Positions 24,786 through 34,375 are shown, numbered from the stretch's first letter. The stretch: DNA of 64,000 nucleotides from Cytobacillus praedii (GCF_001439605.1 NZ_LMBX01000009.1:1-64000), one strand, 5' to 3'. Numbers and translations: made by a program. Notes: generated by a model from the sequence alone, not told the origin.

Positions 24786-24926
24786 TGTGTCTTCATCTCC
24801 TCATAAATTTTTTTGATAATGGCTGGGTTATCCGGAATTGCACCGGTACAAGCTTTCTTGCTACCACTTAATGGTCTAACCCATTGATGTTAGAAGTTTG
24901 TAGCGGCTGTTGCTGTTTGTACTCTC

Positions 24927-24956
24927 TATTATGTTTGTTTTTCACTTTTATATTCC
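24927..24956 (-). promoter_or_regulatory. Likely sigma-G promoter of the SASP gene
   Basis: On the minus strand GGAATA (-35) and CATAATA (-10) are 17 bp apart, close to the forespore sigma-G consensus TGMATA/CATAMTA. The 24786-25051 gap otherwise shows no gene. Confidence 0.6.
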
Positions 24957-25072
24957 AGCATTCCTAATGGGAATTGTTTCCTAATGATTATTACATAACA
25001 AACGAGATCGAAACGAACGATAAGAGTGTAGGATCAAAAGGATTTCATTAAATGAATGATGGAGCTGATGTC

Positions 25073-25315
25073 ATGGCTATTTGTCCAATATGTAATGGAT
25101 TTGAAGAACTAAAAGCGAATTGTTCATCGTGTGGAAATGAATTAATCGATAGCGGGAGAATCATGGATTATTATGATGATTACAGTGCCTATATGCCTAT
25201 TGATCAAATGAAAATGGAAGACGGCTACCCAAATGATTATAAACTAAAGAAGTGTCCTCATTTGTTGAAATGCAGTGTGTGCGGGAATGAAGTGGTGAGC
25301 TTAATTAAAGAATGA
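25073..25315 (+). CDS. Small zinc-ribbon protein
   Basis: From ATG 25073, preceded by GGAG, the protein has 80 residues and three cysteine pairs: CPICNG (residues 4-7), CSSCGNEL and, at the end, KKCPHLLKCSVCGNE. These suggest two zinc knuckles around a tyrosine/aspartate-rich middle (DYYDDYSAYMP). An alternative in-frame ATG is at 25052. The family is not recognised; a zinc-binding adaptor or nucleic-acid contact role is plausible. Confidence 0.7.
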   Translation: MAICPICNGFEELKANCSSCGNELIDSGRIMDYYDDYSAYMPIDQMKMEDGYPNDYKLKKCPHLLKCSVCGNEVVSLIKE

Positions 25316-25327
25316 AAAAAAAAAAAA

Positions 25328-25362
25328 GAAACCCGCTGCAGCTAAAAAGCTACCGGGTTTCC
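25328..25362. terminator. Bidirectional terminator
   Basis: GAAACCCG...AGCT and AGCT...CCGGGTTTC form an imperfect stem with a 4-A loop; A and T runs flank it. Confidence 0.75.
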
Positions 25363-25376
25363 TTCCATTTAGACGA

Positions 25377-25562
25377 TTAAACATCCACTTTAAAAGGTGG
25401 TTCTTCTTCCTTCAGATCACGAGATTCTTCAATATTTACCTGCTCTCCCCTACTGTGAACAGAACCTCCAGACAAGCCTTCATTGATCATGCGGTCAATA
25501 TCCAAACTTGCCTTGTCTCTGCCTTCATGAAGAGAGTCTTCTTTAAACTTGTCCTTATGCAA
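25377..25562 (-). CDS. Small hydrophilic protein, unknown function
   Basis: A 61-residue, highly charged protein (KDKFKEDSLHEGRDKASLDIDRMINEGLSGG, then EEPPFKVDV) without membrane segment. The segment DIDRMINEGLSGG-VH recalls small spore-associated Bacillus proteins (DUF4025/YozQ-like), but I cannot confirm it. GGAGGCA precedes the start, and it lies among sporulation genes. Confidence 0.65.
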   Translation of the reverse strand: MHKDKFKEDSLHEGRDKASLDIDRMINEGLSGGSVHSRGEQVNIEESRDLKEEEPPFKVDV

Positions 25563-25622
25563 TGGAAATGCCTCCTTTTCGTGTTACTTTACTCAAGAAA
25601 GCAGTAAAAAATTCAAGGAATC

Positions 25623-25835
25623 CTAATGGTCATATACATGAAAAAGCATAAGCTCATGAATTTGTTCAATTAGCCTAATTTCATCTTCGGCACTTGGGGG
25701 CTGAGAAGTCCATTCGATCTGCCCGTTTTGATGGTAAATCCCATGAAAATTTTGCTTATTAAAGTAAAAGGAGATATTCCATCCGGGAATTTCTGTATGT
25801 GCATATAATTTTTTGTATTGAAAGTGTGTGAGCAT
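25623..25835 (-). CDS. yheE: YheE-family protein
   Basis: A 70-residue protein starting at ATG 25835, 7 nt after AAGGAGG; the ATG at 25841 is too close to that site. Sequence features are LYAHTEIPGWNISFYFNKQNFHGIYHQNGQIEW and a helical end. Length and position next to yheF and the yheCD genes match B. subtilis YheE. Function unknown. Confidence 0.82.
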   Translation of the reverse strand: MLTHFQYKKLYAHTEIPGWNISFYFNKQNFHGIYHQNGQIEWTSQPPSAEDEIRLIEQIHELMLFHVYDH

Positions 25836-25957
25836 TTCCATTCCTCCTTAAACTTATTTTACCTGTTCTTCTTCATTAACCCAACAACATTTAATTCATG
25901 TTTTTTTTCTTTTTAAAAGGGGAAAAGATATATTGAAAGGTTAGATAAAAATAATAT

Positions 25958-26060
25958 CTAGCTCCAGCACCTAGCCTTTCGAGTCATAAGCCAAGCCTCC
26001 CAAAATGAAAGGGTATGTTTTCCTTGAGGCATGTCTTATGCTTGTCGGGGCTGAACACTA
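25958..26060. repeat. Dispersed repeat related to the CTAGCTCCAGCRCCTA family
   Basis: Starts with TCTAGCTCCAGCACCTAG like the other two copies but diverges inside; GTCATAAGCC near the start is roughly inverted as GTCTTATGC near the end. It occupies the gap 25836-26153 before yheF; no other gene is seen there. Confidence 0.55.
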
Positions 26061-26153
26061 AGGAAAGCTCCTTTGAGCAATCCTCGCAGGAACAATCTGC
26101 ATTTTGATTGTTTAGAAAGCGCTTATGCATTTAAATTAGGAGGGACAAGTGAT

Positions 26154-26285
26154 ATGAAACGTGGAAATTTAGCAATGACTGCTTTAGCACTCGGGGCTGC
26201 CTATTTGATGAGAAATGGCAAAGCTAGAGAAAAATTAAAAAATCAATTTCAGGCACTTGGAGGTCCATCGAAAAGAAGAAGTTAA
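26154..26285 (+). CDS. yheF: YheF-like small protein
   Basis: A 43-residue protein starting at ATG 26154 behind TAGGAGGG: MKRGNLAMTALALGAAYLMRN, then a basic helix KAREKLKNQFQ. It has a short hydrophobic helix and a basic tail, and lies where yheF lies in B. subtilis. Function unknown. In-frame upstream sequence to 26073 belongs to repeat DNA and is not likely coding. Confidence 0.82.
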   Translation: MKRGNLAMTALALGAAYLMRNGKAREKLKNQFQALGGPSKRRS

Positions 26286-26292
26286 ATGGGGA

Positions 26293-26327
26293 CTGCCCGT
26301 TAGCAATTATAGATTGTTATCGGGCAG
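26293..26327. terminator. Hairpin between yheF and the YheCD cluster
   Basis: CTGCCCG and CGGGCAG pair with inner extension TAGCAAT/ATTGTTA. Confidence 0.65.
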
Positions 26328-27386
26328 CTATTCATTATTTGTCATGTGTAAGAATAACCTGGTGAGGGTTTGAATGCGTTTTTCTTCGATGTTCCTTTCA
26401 TCAAAGCGCATGGGTTTAGAATTTATTTCATATATTATATATTTACCGTCATCAGAAAGCCCGGCATCAATCGAAAATTCACCAAAGAAACCTGTTTCTT
26501 TTGATAAAGTTTTCCCAGCACGATCAGCAATCATGGCGAAGAATCGATCATGCTCTTCCGTTTGAATGTCTTCATAAGGAATAATACAGCCCCCATTTAG
26601 GGTATGTGTGGTAAGTTCTTGATCACGGGATTGGCGGATGCCAGCTCCGGTCACTTGATATCCTTCTTCGGAAAAGTGTGCAAGAATTCGAAAGTCAAAT
26701 CGCTTTCCTTGGTAAAGCGCCGGTTCTATCGATTTTTGAGCAATATATGTTGTTGTTTTCAAAAGTGTTTGTTCCCATTCTTTCCAAAAGGTTATGCCAT
26801 CTTTATACGTGAATTCATCTTTCAAGCTGATTAGGACAACGGAATGATTATTTTTCAGGGACAGCTTGTAAATGCCCCTTCCTTTTGCCCCTTCAGCTGG
26901 CTTCAAATAAATGGTCTTATATTTTTCTAGAAAATGAAACAAAGATTCTTTGTCTGTCACCTTGATTGTCTCAGGTAAAAAGGATTGAAGGATGGGATCA
27001 TGTGAAAGCATTTCAAAGAGTGAAAATTTATCGAGGAATCTTGGATTAAAAAAAGGGATGTTTCTGCTTTTGAAAAATTGAAAAGCATCTTTAAAGGAAT
27101 CTCCGGATTCAAGTTTTCTGGTTGGCACACGATTAAAGACAATATGCGGTATCGGGCAAGTAACAGCCGTCCATTTATTATATTCTGGTGAATAGGTAAC
27201 TCCAGCGATTGTCTCTTCATTAATATCATCAGGAGTAAAAACGACGGAGATCCCGCCGTTTTTTATAATTTCTCTTTGTAGTTCTCTGAAAAAAGGGCCA
27301 TTTCCGATAACAGACTGATTCTTGCCTTTACCGGCTAAAATGCCAATTAAGGGTCCGGTATAATTCTGCAAGTCAATATCCTTCAT
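26328..27386 (-). CDS. YheC-like ATP-grasp protein (fourth of four)
   Basis: The 352-residue product belongs to the YheCD ATP-grasp family of endospore coat-associated proteins. Features: GPLIGILAGKG near the start, YNKWTAVTCPIPHIVFNRVPTRK, the nucleotide-binding stretch YLKPAEGAKGRGIYKL (about residues 156-171) and the metal-binding end FGEFSIDAGLSDDGKYIIYEINSKPMR (about 305-331). Such folds ligate a carboxylate to an amine using ATP; substrate unknown. The start overlaps the previous stop by 4 nt (ATGA). It is the last gene of a four-gene operon. Confidence 0.88.
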   Translation of the reverse strand: MKDIDLQNYTGPLIGILAGKGKNQSVIGNGPFFRELQREIIKNGGISVVFTPDDINEETIAGVTYSPEYNKWTAVTCPIPHIVFNRVPTRKLESGDSFKDAFQFFKSRNIPFFNPRFLDKFSLFEMLSHDPILQSFLPETIKVTDKESLFHFLEKYKTIYLKPAEGAKGRGIYKLSLKNNHSVVLISLKDEFTYKDGITFWKEWEQTLLKTTTYIAQKSIEPALYQGKRFDFRILAHFSEEGYQVTGAGIRQSRDQELTTHTLNGGCIIPYEDIQTEEHDRFFAMIADRAGKTLSKETGFFGEFSIDAGLSDDGKYIIYEINSKPMRFDERNIEEKRIQTLTRLFLHMTNNE

Positions 27387-28744
27387 TTGAAGATCTCCTC
27401 TGGCTGAGAGATCGCTCTTTCGGTCAGATAGATGGCAAAAGCAAGTGATAGCTTTCTTGTGAGCTGATCGTACTCCTTCAGCTGAGGATTCGAAAAGATG
27501 GATCTTCCTGGTTTAGAGTTTGCTTCAAACAGCCAAACAGACCCATTTCGGTCAATCCCAAGATCAAATCCAATTTCTCCGATAATCCCTTCCATGCTTT
27601 CCTCTAACGCTGCGCTAAGTTTAATGGCGGCATCTGCTAATTTTTCTTTTACTTCTCTTTGTTCTTCCAATGCAGGAAAGACTTCTTCAACTGTTTTAAT
27701 CACTCCACCGCTCTTAACATGAGTAGTTACACTCCCAGCACCAGCAACCTTGGCGGCAATTGCCGTCACAACCCATCTTCCATTTGCATCTTTATTCGTA
27801 TGAACCCTAAAATCCACTGGCCGTTTATCTGCCCGCAGTAAATAAATGCCTTGCTGGATAAGCATGCGATTCAGTTTTTTTCCTTTAAAAATATGCCTCA
27901 TTAATGATTCCAGGGTGGAGAATTTGATTAATTTATTCTCTCCAGCATGATCTCGATAACGGCAAAAATAGTTTCCCTCTACTTTATCAAATAAGATTTG
28001 ATGAATGCCCAGACCGAGGCTGCCATTTATCGGTTTTATAAACACATGACCGTATTTAGCGAGCATTTGTTCAATGTCTGAAAAAGATGAGAAGGCATAA
28101 GATTCCGGTAAAAAGGTATGAATCTTCTCATTTTGCTGAAGACGATCATTTACATCTAATTTATTGAAAAACCCCGGGTTATACCATGGGATCATGTATT
28201 CATTTTGCAAACGGTCTTTTACAAGCTTTAGTGCTGTTTGTCTTTCACTTTTCCGATTTGGAAGCCTATCATAAATAACATTTGGAAAAGGAACTTCATA
28301 TGTTTTCCATCCATCTAGATGGTAGAATAGTCCATTAATTGTCCCCTGTTCCCAATTGATGTGCTGTTCCCCGAATACAAAAGGAAGGGCACCGATTGAT
28401 TTTTTAACAGATAGCAGCTTCGAAAAGAATAGACTTCTTTCACCGATCGGGCGTAAAAGAAACGGGGTAAATCCAGAGGTGAATACACCAACTAGAGGAC
28501 CAATGATTGCTGTATCATTCTCGACAAAAAGATGCATAGGAACTTTTATTGGAGGAATTAGAAGTTTTTCTGCAATATCTCTACTTAATGCTATCGTCTG
28601 CCGGTTATGCTTTTCAATCACAGTTTCGATCATGTGAGTGCCGAAAGCAATTTTCGTTAATTCTGCATTTGCTTTGATGTGAGTAGGAATACAAACCTTT
28701 TGGACACTATTTTCAAGAATTTCTACTAGGAAATATTTTCTCAT
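27383..28744 (-). CDS. YheD-like ATP-grasp protein (third of four)
   Basis: From ATG 28744, 8 nt after AAGGAG, the protein has 453 residues, the length of B. subtilis YheD. An N-terminal beta-rich part (residues 1-90) precedes the ATP-grasp core: GPLVGVFTSGF, PNVIYDRLPNRKSE, FIKPINGSLGLGIHQI, RADKRPVDFRVHTNKD and IIGEIGFDLGIDRNGSVWLFEANSKPGRS. It shares architecture with 29865-31238. Coat association is known for the family; the reaction is not. Confidence 0.88.
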   Translation of the reverse strand: MRKYFLVEILENSVQKVCIPTHIKANAELTKIAFGTHMIETVIEKHNRQTIALSRDIAEKLLIPPIKVPMHLFVENDTAIIGPLVGVFTSGFTPFLLRPIGERSLFFSKLLSVKKSIGALPFVFGEQHINWEQGTINGLFYHLDGWKTYEVPFPNVIYDRLPNRKSERQTALKLVKDRLQNEYMIPWYNPGFFNKLDVNDRLQQNEKIHTFLPESYAFSSFSDIEQMLAKYGHVFIKPINGSLGLGIHQILFDKVEGNYFCRYRDHAGENKLIKFSTLESLMRHIFKGKKLNRMLIQQGIYLLRADKRPVDFRVHTNKDANGRWVVTAIAAKVAGAGSVTTHVKSGGVIKTVEEVFPALEEQREVKEKLADAAIKLSAALEESMEGIIGEIGFDLGIDRNGSVWLFEANSKPGRSIFSNPQLKEYDQLTRKLSLAFAIYLTERAISQPEEIFK

Positions 28745-28767
28745 CGTCACGGCTCCTTTCTCTCAGA

Positions 28768-29865
28768 TTAACGGGCTGTAAAACCCCCGCTGATTGAAGT
28801 TTCGCTATATCCGAATTTTATAGTTTTTCCGTATAAAAGAGGGGCATTGAACAATGTTTCAGTTAATTCAGGTTTCAGTGTAAGGGCAACTGTTCTTCCT
28901 GGCTTTGAATTGATATCAAGTATCCAAATAGCTCCAGTATCACTTACCCCAATATCAATCCCTAATTCAAATAAAGGAGGAAAGGTCTGCTCCAAAATGG
29001 AGGGGATCCTTGATAATAAATCATCAAGCTCTTTACTTATAAATTCACTTTGTGGCTTCGGAATCATCTGCATCCATGATTCAAAGCTTGTTATCGTTCC
29101 ACCGGCACTTAAATTGGAGATGATTCCATCCTTCATACCTGTTCGAATTCCCCTGCAAATTTCCCGCCAGTTTCCATTTTCGTCCTTTTGGAGAAGTGTC
29201 CGTATATCAAAAGGATGATTGTATTCATTCCTTAGATTTGCATACGGCTGAACTAAATAGTCTTGTTTGCATGTTAGACGATTCAACCATTCTATTGCGG
29301 GCTGAAAGGCTGCGAAAGTTCTTGTCAAATGAGTATCTTGTGTATCCGTTTGAACCCGTAATCCTTTAGATGTTTTTTCAAGAAGGTAAATTCCTCTACC
29401 CTGAGAACCATTTACTGGTTTAATGACGACTGGTTTCTGTGGGGATAATGCTTGGATGAACCCTTCTGCAGAGGCTACCGGCTTAGAATCCAGCAAATAC
29501 GGGGATAAGGATGAATGGACAATGGCCTCGTATAATGCGAGTTTATTTGGAAGGCCATGCCCTAGAAACAAAATATCCTTTCTAGCTTTCAGCCATTTAA
29601 CAATTGCCTTACACTGAGAAGAGTGGGGATCATTCATATAAAAGCATCGGTCATAGATCACCTCTGGAATCGGAAATTCATCTTGTTCCCACTCGCTAGT
29701 TATTGGGTTAAATTGTTCACCGGTGACTTTTTGGGTAAGTGGGTGAATGGAAGAAGGGACAAAGCGATAGCAAACAATATTATGGGCTTGTGCTCGTTTG
29801 GCGAGTTCATAGAAATAACCTTTTTCATTTTTTAAGTTAACCGTCATTAATCCGAGTGAAAGCAT
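28768..29865 (-). CDS. yheC: YheC-like ATP-grasp protein (second of four)
   Basis: The 365-residue protein matches YheC in length. ATP-grasp landmarks: PIPEVIYDRCFY, VIKPVNGSQGRGIYLLEK (about residues 147-164), HPFDIRTLLQKDENGNW and ELGIDIGVSDTGAIWILDINSKPGRTV. Its start overlaps the stop of the first gene by one base (TAATG), so translation is coupled. GGGAGA lies upstream. Confidence 0.88.
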   Translation of the reverse strand: MLSLGLMTVNLKNEKGYFYELAKRAQAHNIVCYRFVPSSIHPLTQKVTGEQFNPITSEWEQDEFPIPEVIYDRCFYMNDPHSSQCKAIVKWLKARKDILFLGHGLPNKLALYEAIVHSSLSPYLLDSKPVASAEGFIQALSPQKPVVIKPVNGSQGRGIYLLEKTSKGLRVQTDTQDTHLTRTFAAFQPAIEWLNRLTCKQDYLVQPYANLRNEYNHPFDIRTLLQKDENGNWREICRGIRTGMKDGIISNLSAGGTITSFESWMQMIPKPQSEFISKELDDLLSRIPSILEQTFPPLFELGIDIGVSDTGAIWILDINSKPGRTVALTLKPELTETLFNAPLLYGKTIKFGYSETSISGGFTAR

Positions 29866-31238
29866 TATTCATATCTCCCTTTGTTAAAGGATAGGAATGT
29901 ACAATATTCCAGCAAGGCTTTTGCTGAAGGGCGAATTTTATTTGGTTCTGCCTCAAAGTTTTTGGAGGGTTTTGAATTGATCTCTATGATCCAAAGATTT
30001 CCTTCTTCATCCACACCGATATCAACGCCTAGTTCGCCAATGATCCCATCCGACATTTGGCTGACTAATGAGCAGGCTTCAATCGCGAGTTCTTTCATTA
30101 ATTTTAGCTGTTGGATGGCTGTCTCCCGGTTTGATAATATGGACAAGATATGAATAGGTTTCATTAATTCTCCGCCTCTTGCAATATTTGAAACAAATTG
30201 CTTATCCTCCGATAGTCTGGCTACTGAAGAGGTTACTTTCCATGTATTTTGATGGTTCTTATGGCAGAGAATTCGAAAATCCAGCTGTCGGCTTTTATAG
30301 GTCATTAATGGAATCGCTTGTTGAATCAGATAGGTTCTTTTTTCTAAATACGGCAAAAGCCATTGATAGAATTGGATAGGGTCTTTAAACTGAAATGTAC
30401 GATCTTTATTTGTTCCTGTTGATATTTTTATTTGGAGGACGTCATTTTCGTTTATCGCTTTAATAATATTTCTCCCTTGGCTTCCATGAATCGGTTTTAT
30501 GAAAATAGAAGAATACTTGTTGAGCATTACTTGAAGAGAATGCTCAGTAAGCATACTAGTTTCAGGTAAATATGGCTTCATGTATTCTTCCGAATATAAT
30601 AAATGATGGACGATTTCTTTTGATAAAAAATGGTTGTTGAAAATCCAAATTTGTTTACCCTTTAATTTTGCTTTAAATGTTTCAAACAAATGACTCGCTT
30701 CGAGCCTGCGTGAATGAATACGATTATAGATAACGGTAGGTAAGGGAAGGAGAGCCTTTTGCCACTGATTATTTAGAAAATAATAGCCAGTTAGAGCTGT
30801 ATCTTTCCAATCATTAAGTTGAAATACAAATAGAAATCCGCCAACTTCGGTAACAAGGTCATGCATTTCTTTACAAAAAGCATGTATACTGCGAAAGTGA
30901 GGTTCTTTTTCGGATTCAGTGTAATCTGTAAGAATGCCAATGACGGGCCCTAATGTGAGTGTATGATTCGAACGTGAAAAGCTGGCTATCCATTGTGATT
31001 CTTGTATAGGTATCGATAGCTTCTCAAAAAGCCCTTCCTCGAAAATGATTTCATCTTTTGTAATGGCTGCACCTTCAATCATTGTGATTACTTGATTTCC
31101 GCCAACAGAAATTTTTATTGGTTTCTTTATGTCAATATCCCAATAATTAATGAGAGAGTGGCTAATTTTTAGCCATACATCAGAAGAATGAAACATTTTA
31201 TCTGGAATAATCGTAATAGGTATTAACGAAATAGTCAT
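29865..31238 (-). CDS. yheD: YheD-like ATP-grasp protein (first of four)
   Basis: From ATG 31238 behind GAGGA the protein has 457 residues. N-terminal domain as in YheD (MTISLIPITIIPDKMF...), then ATP-grasp elements LGPVIGILTDYTE, LPTVIYNRIHSRRLE, FIKPIHGSQGRNIIKA, KSRQLDFRILCHKN and IGELGVDIGVDEEGNLWIIEINSKPSKN. It opens a minus-strand operon of four alternating long and short paralogues and is divergent from yheB. Confidence 0.88.
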   Translation of the reverse strand: MTISLIPITIIPDKMFHSSDVWLKISHSLINYWDIDIKKPIKISVGGNQVITMIEGAAITKDEIIFEEGLFEKLSIPIQESQWIASFSRSNHTLTLGPVIGILTDYTESEKEPHFRSIHAFCKEMHDLVTEVGGFLFVFQLNDWKDTALTGYYFLNNQWQKALLPLPTVIYNRIHSRRLEASHLFETFKAKLKGKQIWIFNNHFLSKEIVHHLLYSEEYMKPYLPETSMLTEHSLQVMLNKYSSIFIKPIHGSQGRNIIKAINENDVLQIKISTGTNKDRTFQFKDPIQFYQWLLPYLEKRTYLIQQAIPLMTYKSRQLDFRILCHKNHQNTWKVTSSVARLSEDKQFVSNIARGGELMKPIHILSILSNRETAIQQLKLMKELAIEACSLVSQMSDGIIGELGVDIGVDEEGNLWIIEINSKPSKNFEAEPNKIRPSAKALLEYCTFLSFNKGRYE

Positions 31239-31363
31239 GATCATTCCTCATTTTTATGGGCTTTATGGTACATTATTATATAGGCAAAAGCTGATAAAGC
31301 ATCATATGAAAAAAATGATAAATTGGTGCGAAAAGCCAAGATGGAAGGTAGATGTAAAAATTT

Positions 31364-32503
31364 ATGCAAATAGCACTGACAATTATTATGATGATCGCTA
31401 TTGGAGCGATTATTGGAGGGTTTACAAATTATCTAGCGATTAAAATGCTCTTTCGGCCATATAGAACATTGTATATCGGCAAATGGAGAGTCCCTTTTAC
31501 ACCTGGCTTAATTCCGAAGAGACAAGGTGAGCTTGCAGAGCAGATGGGAAAAGTAGTTACTCGTCATTTATTAACACCTGAAGGTTTAAAGAAAAAATTT
31601 CTAAATGAGAATTTTAATAAAGAGATGACTAGCTTTGTTCAACGAGAAATGGAGAACTTTCTTGATTCTGAAAAGACTCCAGCAGAGCTGCTTGAAACTT
31701 TAGGAATAACAGATGTACATGTGAAAGCAGAAATTCGCATAAATGAATGGATTGATCACAAATATGAAACTTTGATGGGAACCTACCGTCATCAATCATT
31801 AAGAATGATTATTCCTGACAATATGATTGAAAAAGTGAATACGAAGCTTCCAGCCATTAGCGAATTTATTATTCAAAAAGGGGTCGACTATTTTTCGAGC
31901 TATGAAGGAAATAGACGGATCCAGAAAATGGCGGATGATTTTTTGAAGGAACGAAGCGGTGTTCTTGGAAACATGATGCAAATGTTTATGGGGAATATGA
32001 ATATAGCGGATAAAATACAGCCAGAAATCATTAAGTTCCTCAAAAATGAAGGAACTGCTGAAATGATTACAGCGCTTCTTAAAAAGGAATGGAACAATGT
32101 TCTTGAATGGGAAGCTGAAAAGATTGAAAGTCAGTTTAAAAAAGATGAAATCCTTCCAATGATTAAAATGTATGTAAGGAAATTGTTAAATTTGGAGCAT
32201 GTTTTCCATACACCGCTTTCCTCACTAACGGCATCCTTCCGAAAAGAAATCGTTGAAACCATTGCACATAATGGTGTACAGTTTTTTGTTGAATGGATAT
32301 CAAACCGTATAGATGTTTTAATGGAAAGACTGCGCCTCCAAGAAATTGTTCGTCAGCAGGTTGAAACTTTCTCTTTAGAGCAGCTTGAGGAAATGGTAAT
32401 GACAATTATCAACAAGGAATTAAAAATGATTACCTTTTTAGGTGCCTTGCTAGGTGGTATTATCGGAATTATTCAAGGAATTCTTGCACTTCTTATGAAC
32501 TAA
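31364..32503 (+). CDS. yheB: DUF445 membrane protein YheB
   Basis: The 379-residue protein matches YheB (DUF445): an N-terminal membrane helix with [27 protein letters not shown] and [24 protein letters not shown], a long helical coiled body, and a C-terminal membrane helix ([21 protein letters not shown]). Function unknown. No convincing ribosome site precedes ATG 31364 (AAGG lies about 13 nt away), so expression may be low or the start different. Confidence 0.88.
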   Translation: MQIALTIIMMIAIGAIIGGFTNYLAIKMLFRPYRTLYIGKWRVPFTPGLIPKRQGELAEQMGKVVTRHLLTPEGLKKKFLNENFNKEMTSFVQREMENFLDSEKTPAELLETLGITDVHVKAEIRINEWIDHKYETLMGTYRHQSLRMIIPDNMIEKVNTKLPAISEFIIQKGVDYFSSYEGNRRIQKMADDFLKERSGVLGNMMQMFMGNMNIADKIQPEIIKFLKNEGTAEMITALLKKEWNNVLEWEAEKIESQFKKDEILPMIKMYVRKLLNLEHVFHTPLSSLTASFRKEIVETIAHNGVQFFVEWISNRIDVLMERLRLQEIVRQQVETFSLEQLEEMVMTIINKELKMITFLGALLGGIIGIIQGILALLMN

Positions 32504-32578
32504 TAGGTCATTTCTCGCATTTATAAACATAGTTTGTTATAGTGAAGTCATTCTCATTTAGAATAAGGAGTGTCATAC

Positions 32579-32929
32579 ATGCCAGTTAATTTATACGATT
32601 CAGCCTATGAGCTAGAGAAGTCTGTTAGACAAAGTGAAGAATATAGTCTGTTAAAGCAGGCATATGATGAAGTGAATGCAGACCAATCAGCAAGGGATAT
32701 GTTCGAAAATTTCCGAAACATTCAATTGCAGCTTCAGCAAAAACAAATGATGGGGCAGGATATTTCAGAAGAAGAAGTCATGCAGGCGCAAAAGTCGGTT
32801 GCACTCGTACAGCAAAATGCTAAAATTTCAAAGCTGATGGAAGCAGAGCAGCGAATGAGCATGGTCATTGCTGAAATGAATAAAATTATCATGAAGCCTT
32901 TAGAAGAGCTGTACGGATCTGTACAATAA
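32579..32929 (+). CDS. yheA: YlbF/YmcA-family protein YheA
   Basis: From ATG 32579, 8 nt after AAGGAG, the protein has 116 residues, all helical, with VNLYDSAYELEKSVRQSEEYSLLKQAYDEV and FRNIQLQLQQKQMMGQDISEEEV. It belongs to the UPF0342/Com_YlbF group. Related proteins YlbF and YmcA form a complex affecting RNase Y; YheA itself is uncharacterised. It follows yheB by 75 nt and ends with a strong terminator. Confidence 0.9.
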   Translation: MPVNLYDSAYELEKSVRQSEEYSLLKQAYDEVNADQSARDMFENFRNIQLQLQQKQMMGQDISEEEVMQAQKSVALVQQNAKISKLMEAEQRMSMVIAEMNKIIMKPLEELYGSVQ

Positions 32930-32943
32930 GCCCGCTAAGGCAG

Positions 32944-32983
32944 AAAAACAACCGTTCCTTTATTAGGGGAACGGTTGTTTTTG
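32944..32983. terminator. Bidirectional terminator after yheA
   Basis: AAAAACAACCGTTCC and GGAACGGTTGTTTTT pair perfectly over a 10-nt loop. Confidence 0.88.
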
Positions 32984-33003
32984 TTCATTAAGTATTGGGT
33001 TAA

Positions 33004-33204
33004 TTAAAATCTTCCGCCAAGCTGCTGCTCAGCCATTTGAACAAGACGCTTCGTAATTTCTCCACCAACAGAACCATTTGCTCTTGAAGATGTTTCTGGG
33101 CCAAGATTTACGCCAAATTCTGATGCAATTTCTACCTTCATTTGATCAATTGCTTGAGAAACTCCTGGTACTAAAAGCTGATTTGAACTATTGTTACTTG
33201 CCAT
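33004..33204 (-). CDS. Alpha/beta-type small acid-soluble spore protein
   Basis: From ATG 33204 behind AAAGGAGATG, the protein has 66 residues: [21 protein letters not shown], the GPR site in SEFGVNLG, and [17 protein letters not shown]. It is about 80 percent identical by eye to the SASP at 24570-24785 in the core. Location next to yheA matches B. subtilis sspB. Confidence 0.95.
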   Translation of the reverse strand: MASNNSSNQLLVPGVSQAIDQMKVEIASEFGVNLGPETSSRANGSVGGEITKRLVQMAEQQLGGRF

Positions 33205-33362
33205 GTAAATCATCTCCTTTGGTGTTATAGTTGATACAATTTTATTTTTTAAATAATTATCACTATTTATTCATTGTTTATAGTGGTAAATTTTTCATGA
33301 GGAGCTTTATCATTTATTTCCTTTGGTATTATGACTTAATAGATATGGGGGAGGGGATTTAC

Positions 33363-34277
33363 TTGGAAAAAAGAATTGTACTTGCTGGAGGAAGCGGGTT
33401 TCTGGGACAATCACTTGCCAGGTATTTAATGGTACGCGGATACATGGTCACGATTTTAACAAGGGGAAAGACAGCCGCCATTGATCAGATTGAATATATT
33501 CATTGGGATGGTGTTCGATTAGAAGACGAATGGGCTAGAAGAATCGATGCAAGCTATGCCGTTGTCAATTTTACTGGTAAAAGTGTGAACTGTCTTTATA
33601 CAAAAGGGAATCGAGAGGAGATCATCTCTTCAAGACTTGCTTCAATACAAGTTTTGCAGGAGGCTATTTTGAAGAGTAACAATCCTCCTCAAGTATGTAT
33701 CCAAGCAGGTTCACTTGCAATCTTCGGCGATACAACTGAAATTTGTCATGAAGACTCTGATCATGGGACAGGATTTTCTGTCGATGTTTGCGAGAGGTGG
33801 GAGGCAGCATTTTTCAAGGATGAATGGCCACACACGCGAAAAGTGCTATTAAGAATTGGTTTTGCTTTAGGGGATAACGGTGGTGCACTGGGTCCCTTAC
33901 AGCGTTTAGCAAAATTCAATCTCGGAGGGACAATTGGATCTGGGAGGCAGTATATTAGCTGGCTGCATATGGATGATTTAAATGAAATGTTTGTTCAGGC
34001 AATCGAGAATGAACAATATGACGGGATATATAATGCAACAGGTCCAAATCCAGTAACAAATAAAGAGTTTATGAAAACGTTAAGGAAAGTGATGAATAAA
34101 GGGTGGGCTCCGCCAGCACCTGCCCCATTCGTAAAGCTCGGTGCATACATTATTATGAGAGCTGATCCAAGCCTTGCATTAACCGGAAGAAAATGCATCC
34201 CCAAAAGGCTTCAAGCAGAAGGGTTTCAATTTCGACATACCAATTTAGAAGGGGCATTAAGAGATATAATTGATTAA
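33363..34277 (+). CDS. TIGR01777-type NAD-dependent epimerase family protein
   Basis: From TTG 33363, 5 nt after GGGGAGGGG, the protein has 304 residues. The Rossmann motif GGSGFLGQSLA (residues about 8-18), the VVNFTGKSVNC segment, GSLAIFGDT and YISWLHMDDLNEMF are those of the YfhF/TIGR01777 family of atypical short-chain dehydrogenases. Substrate unknown. The in-frame extension back to 33231 is aromatic-rich, has no ribosome site and is not part of the family. Confidence 0.88.
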   Translation: MEKRIVLAGGSGFLGQSLARYLMVRGYMVTILTRGKTAAIDQIEYIHWDGVRLEDEWARRIDASYAVVNFTGKSVNCLYTKGNREEIISSRLASIQVLQEAILKSNNPPQVCIQAGSLAIFGDTTEICHEDSDHGTGFSVDVCERWEAAFFKDEWPHTRKVLLRIGFALGDNGGALGPLQRLAKFNLGGTIGSGRQYISWLHMDDLNEMFVQAIENEQYDGIYNATGPNPVTNKEFMKTLRKVMNKGWAPPAPAPFVKLGAYIIMRADPSLALTGRKCIPKRLQAEGFQFRHTNLEGALRDIID

Positions 34278-34288
34278 AGCAAAAACAA

Positions 34289-34325
34289 AAGGATTGAGTT
34301 CTGTTTAGAGCAGAATTCAATCCTT
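34289..34325. terminator. Bidirectional hairpin terminator
   Basis: AAGGATTGAGTTCTG and CAGAATTCAATCCTT pair; the T-rich tail favours the minus-strand chemoreceptor gene, which ends nearby. Confidence 0.8.
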
Positions 34326-34375
34326 AATTGCATTTAATAAAACTTACCGTCTTCAGACCAGTCCCAGTGGGTAAC

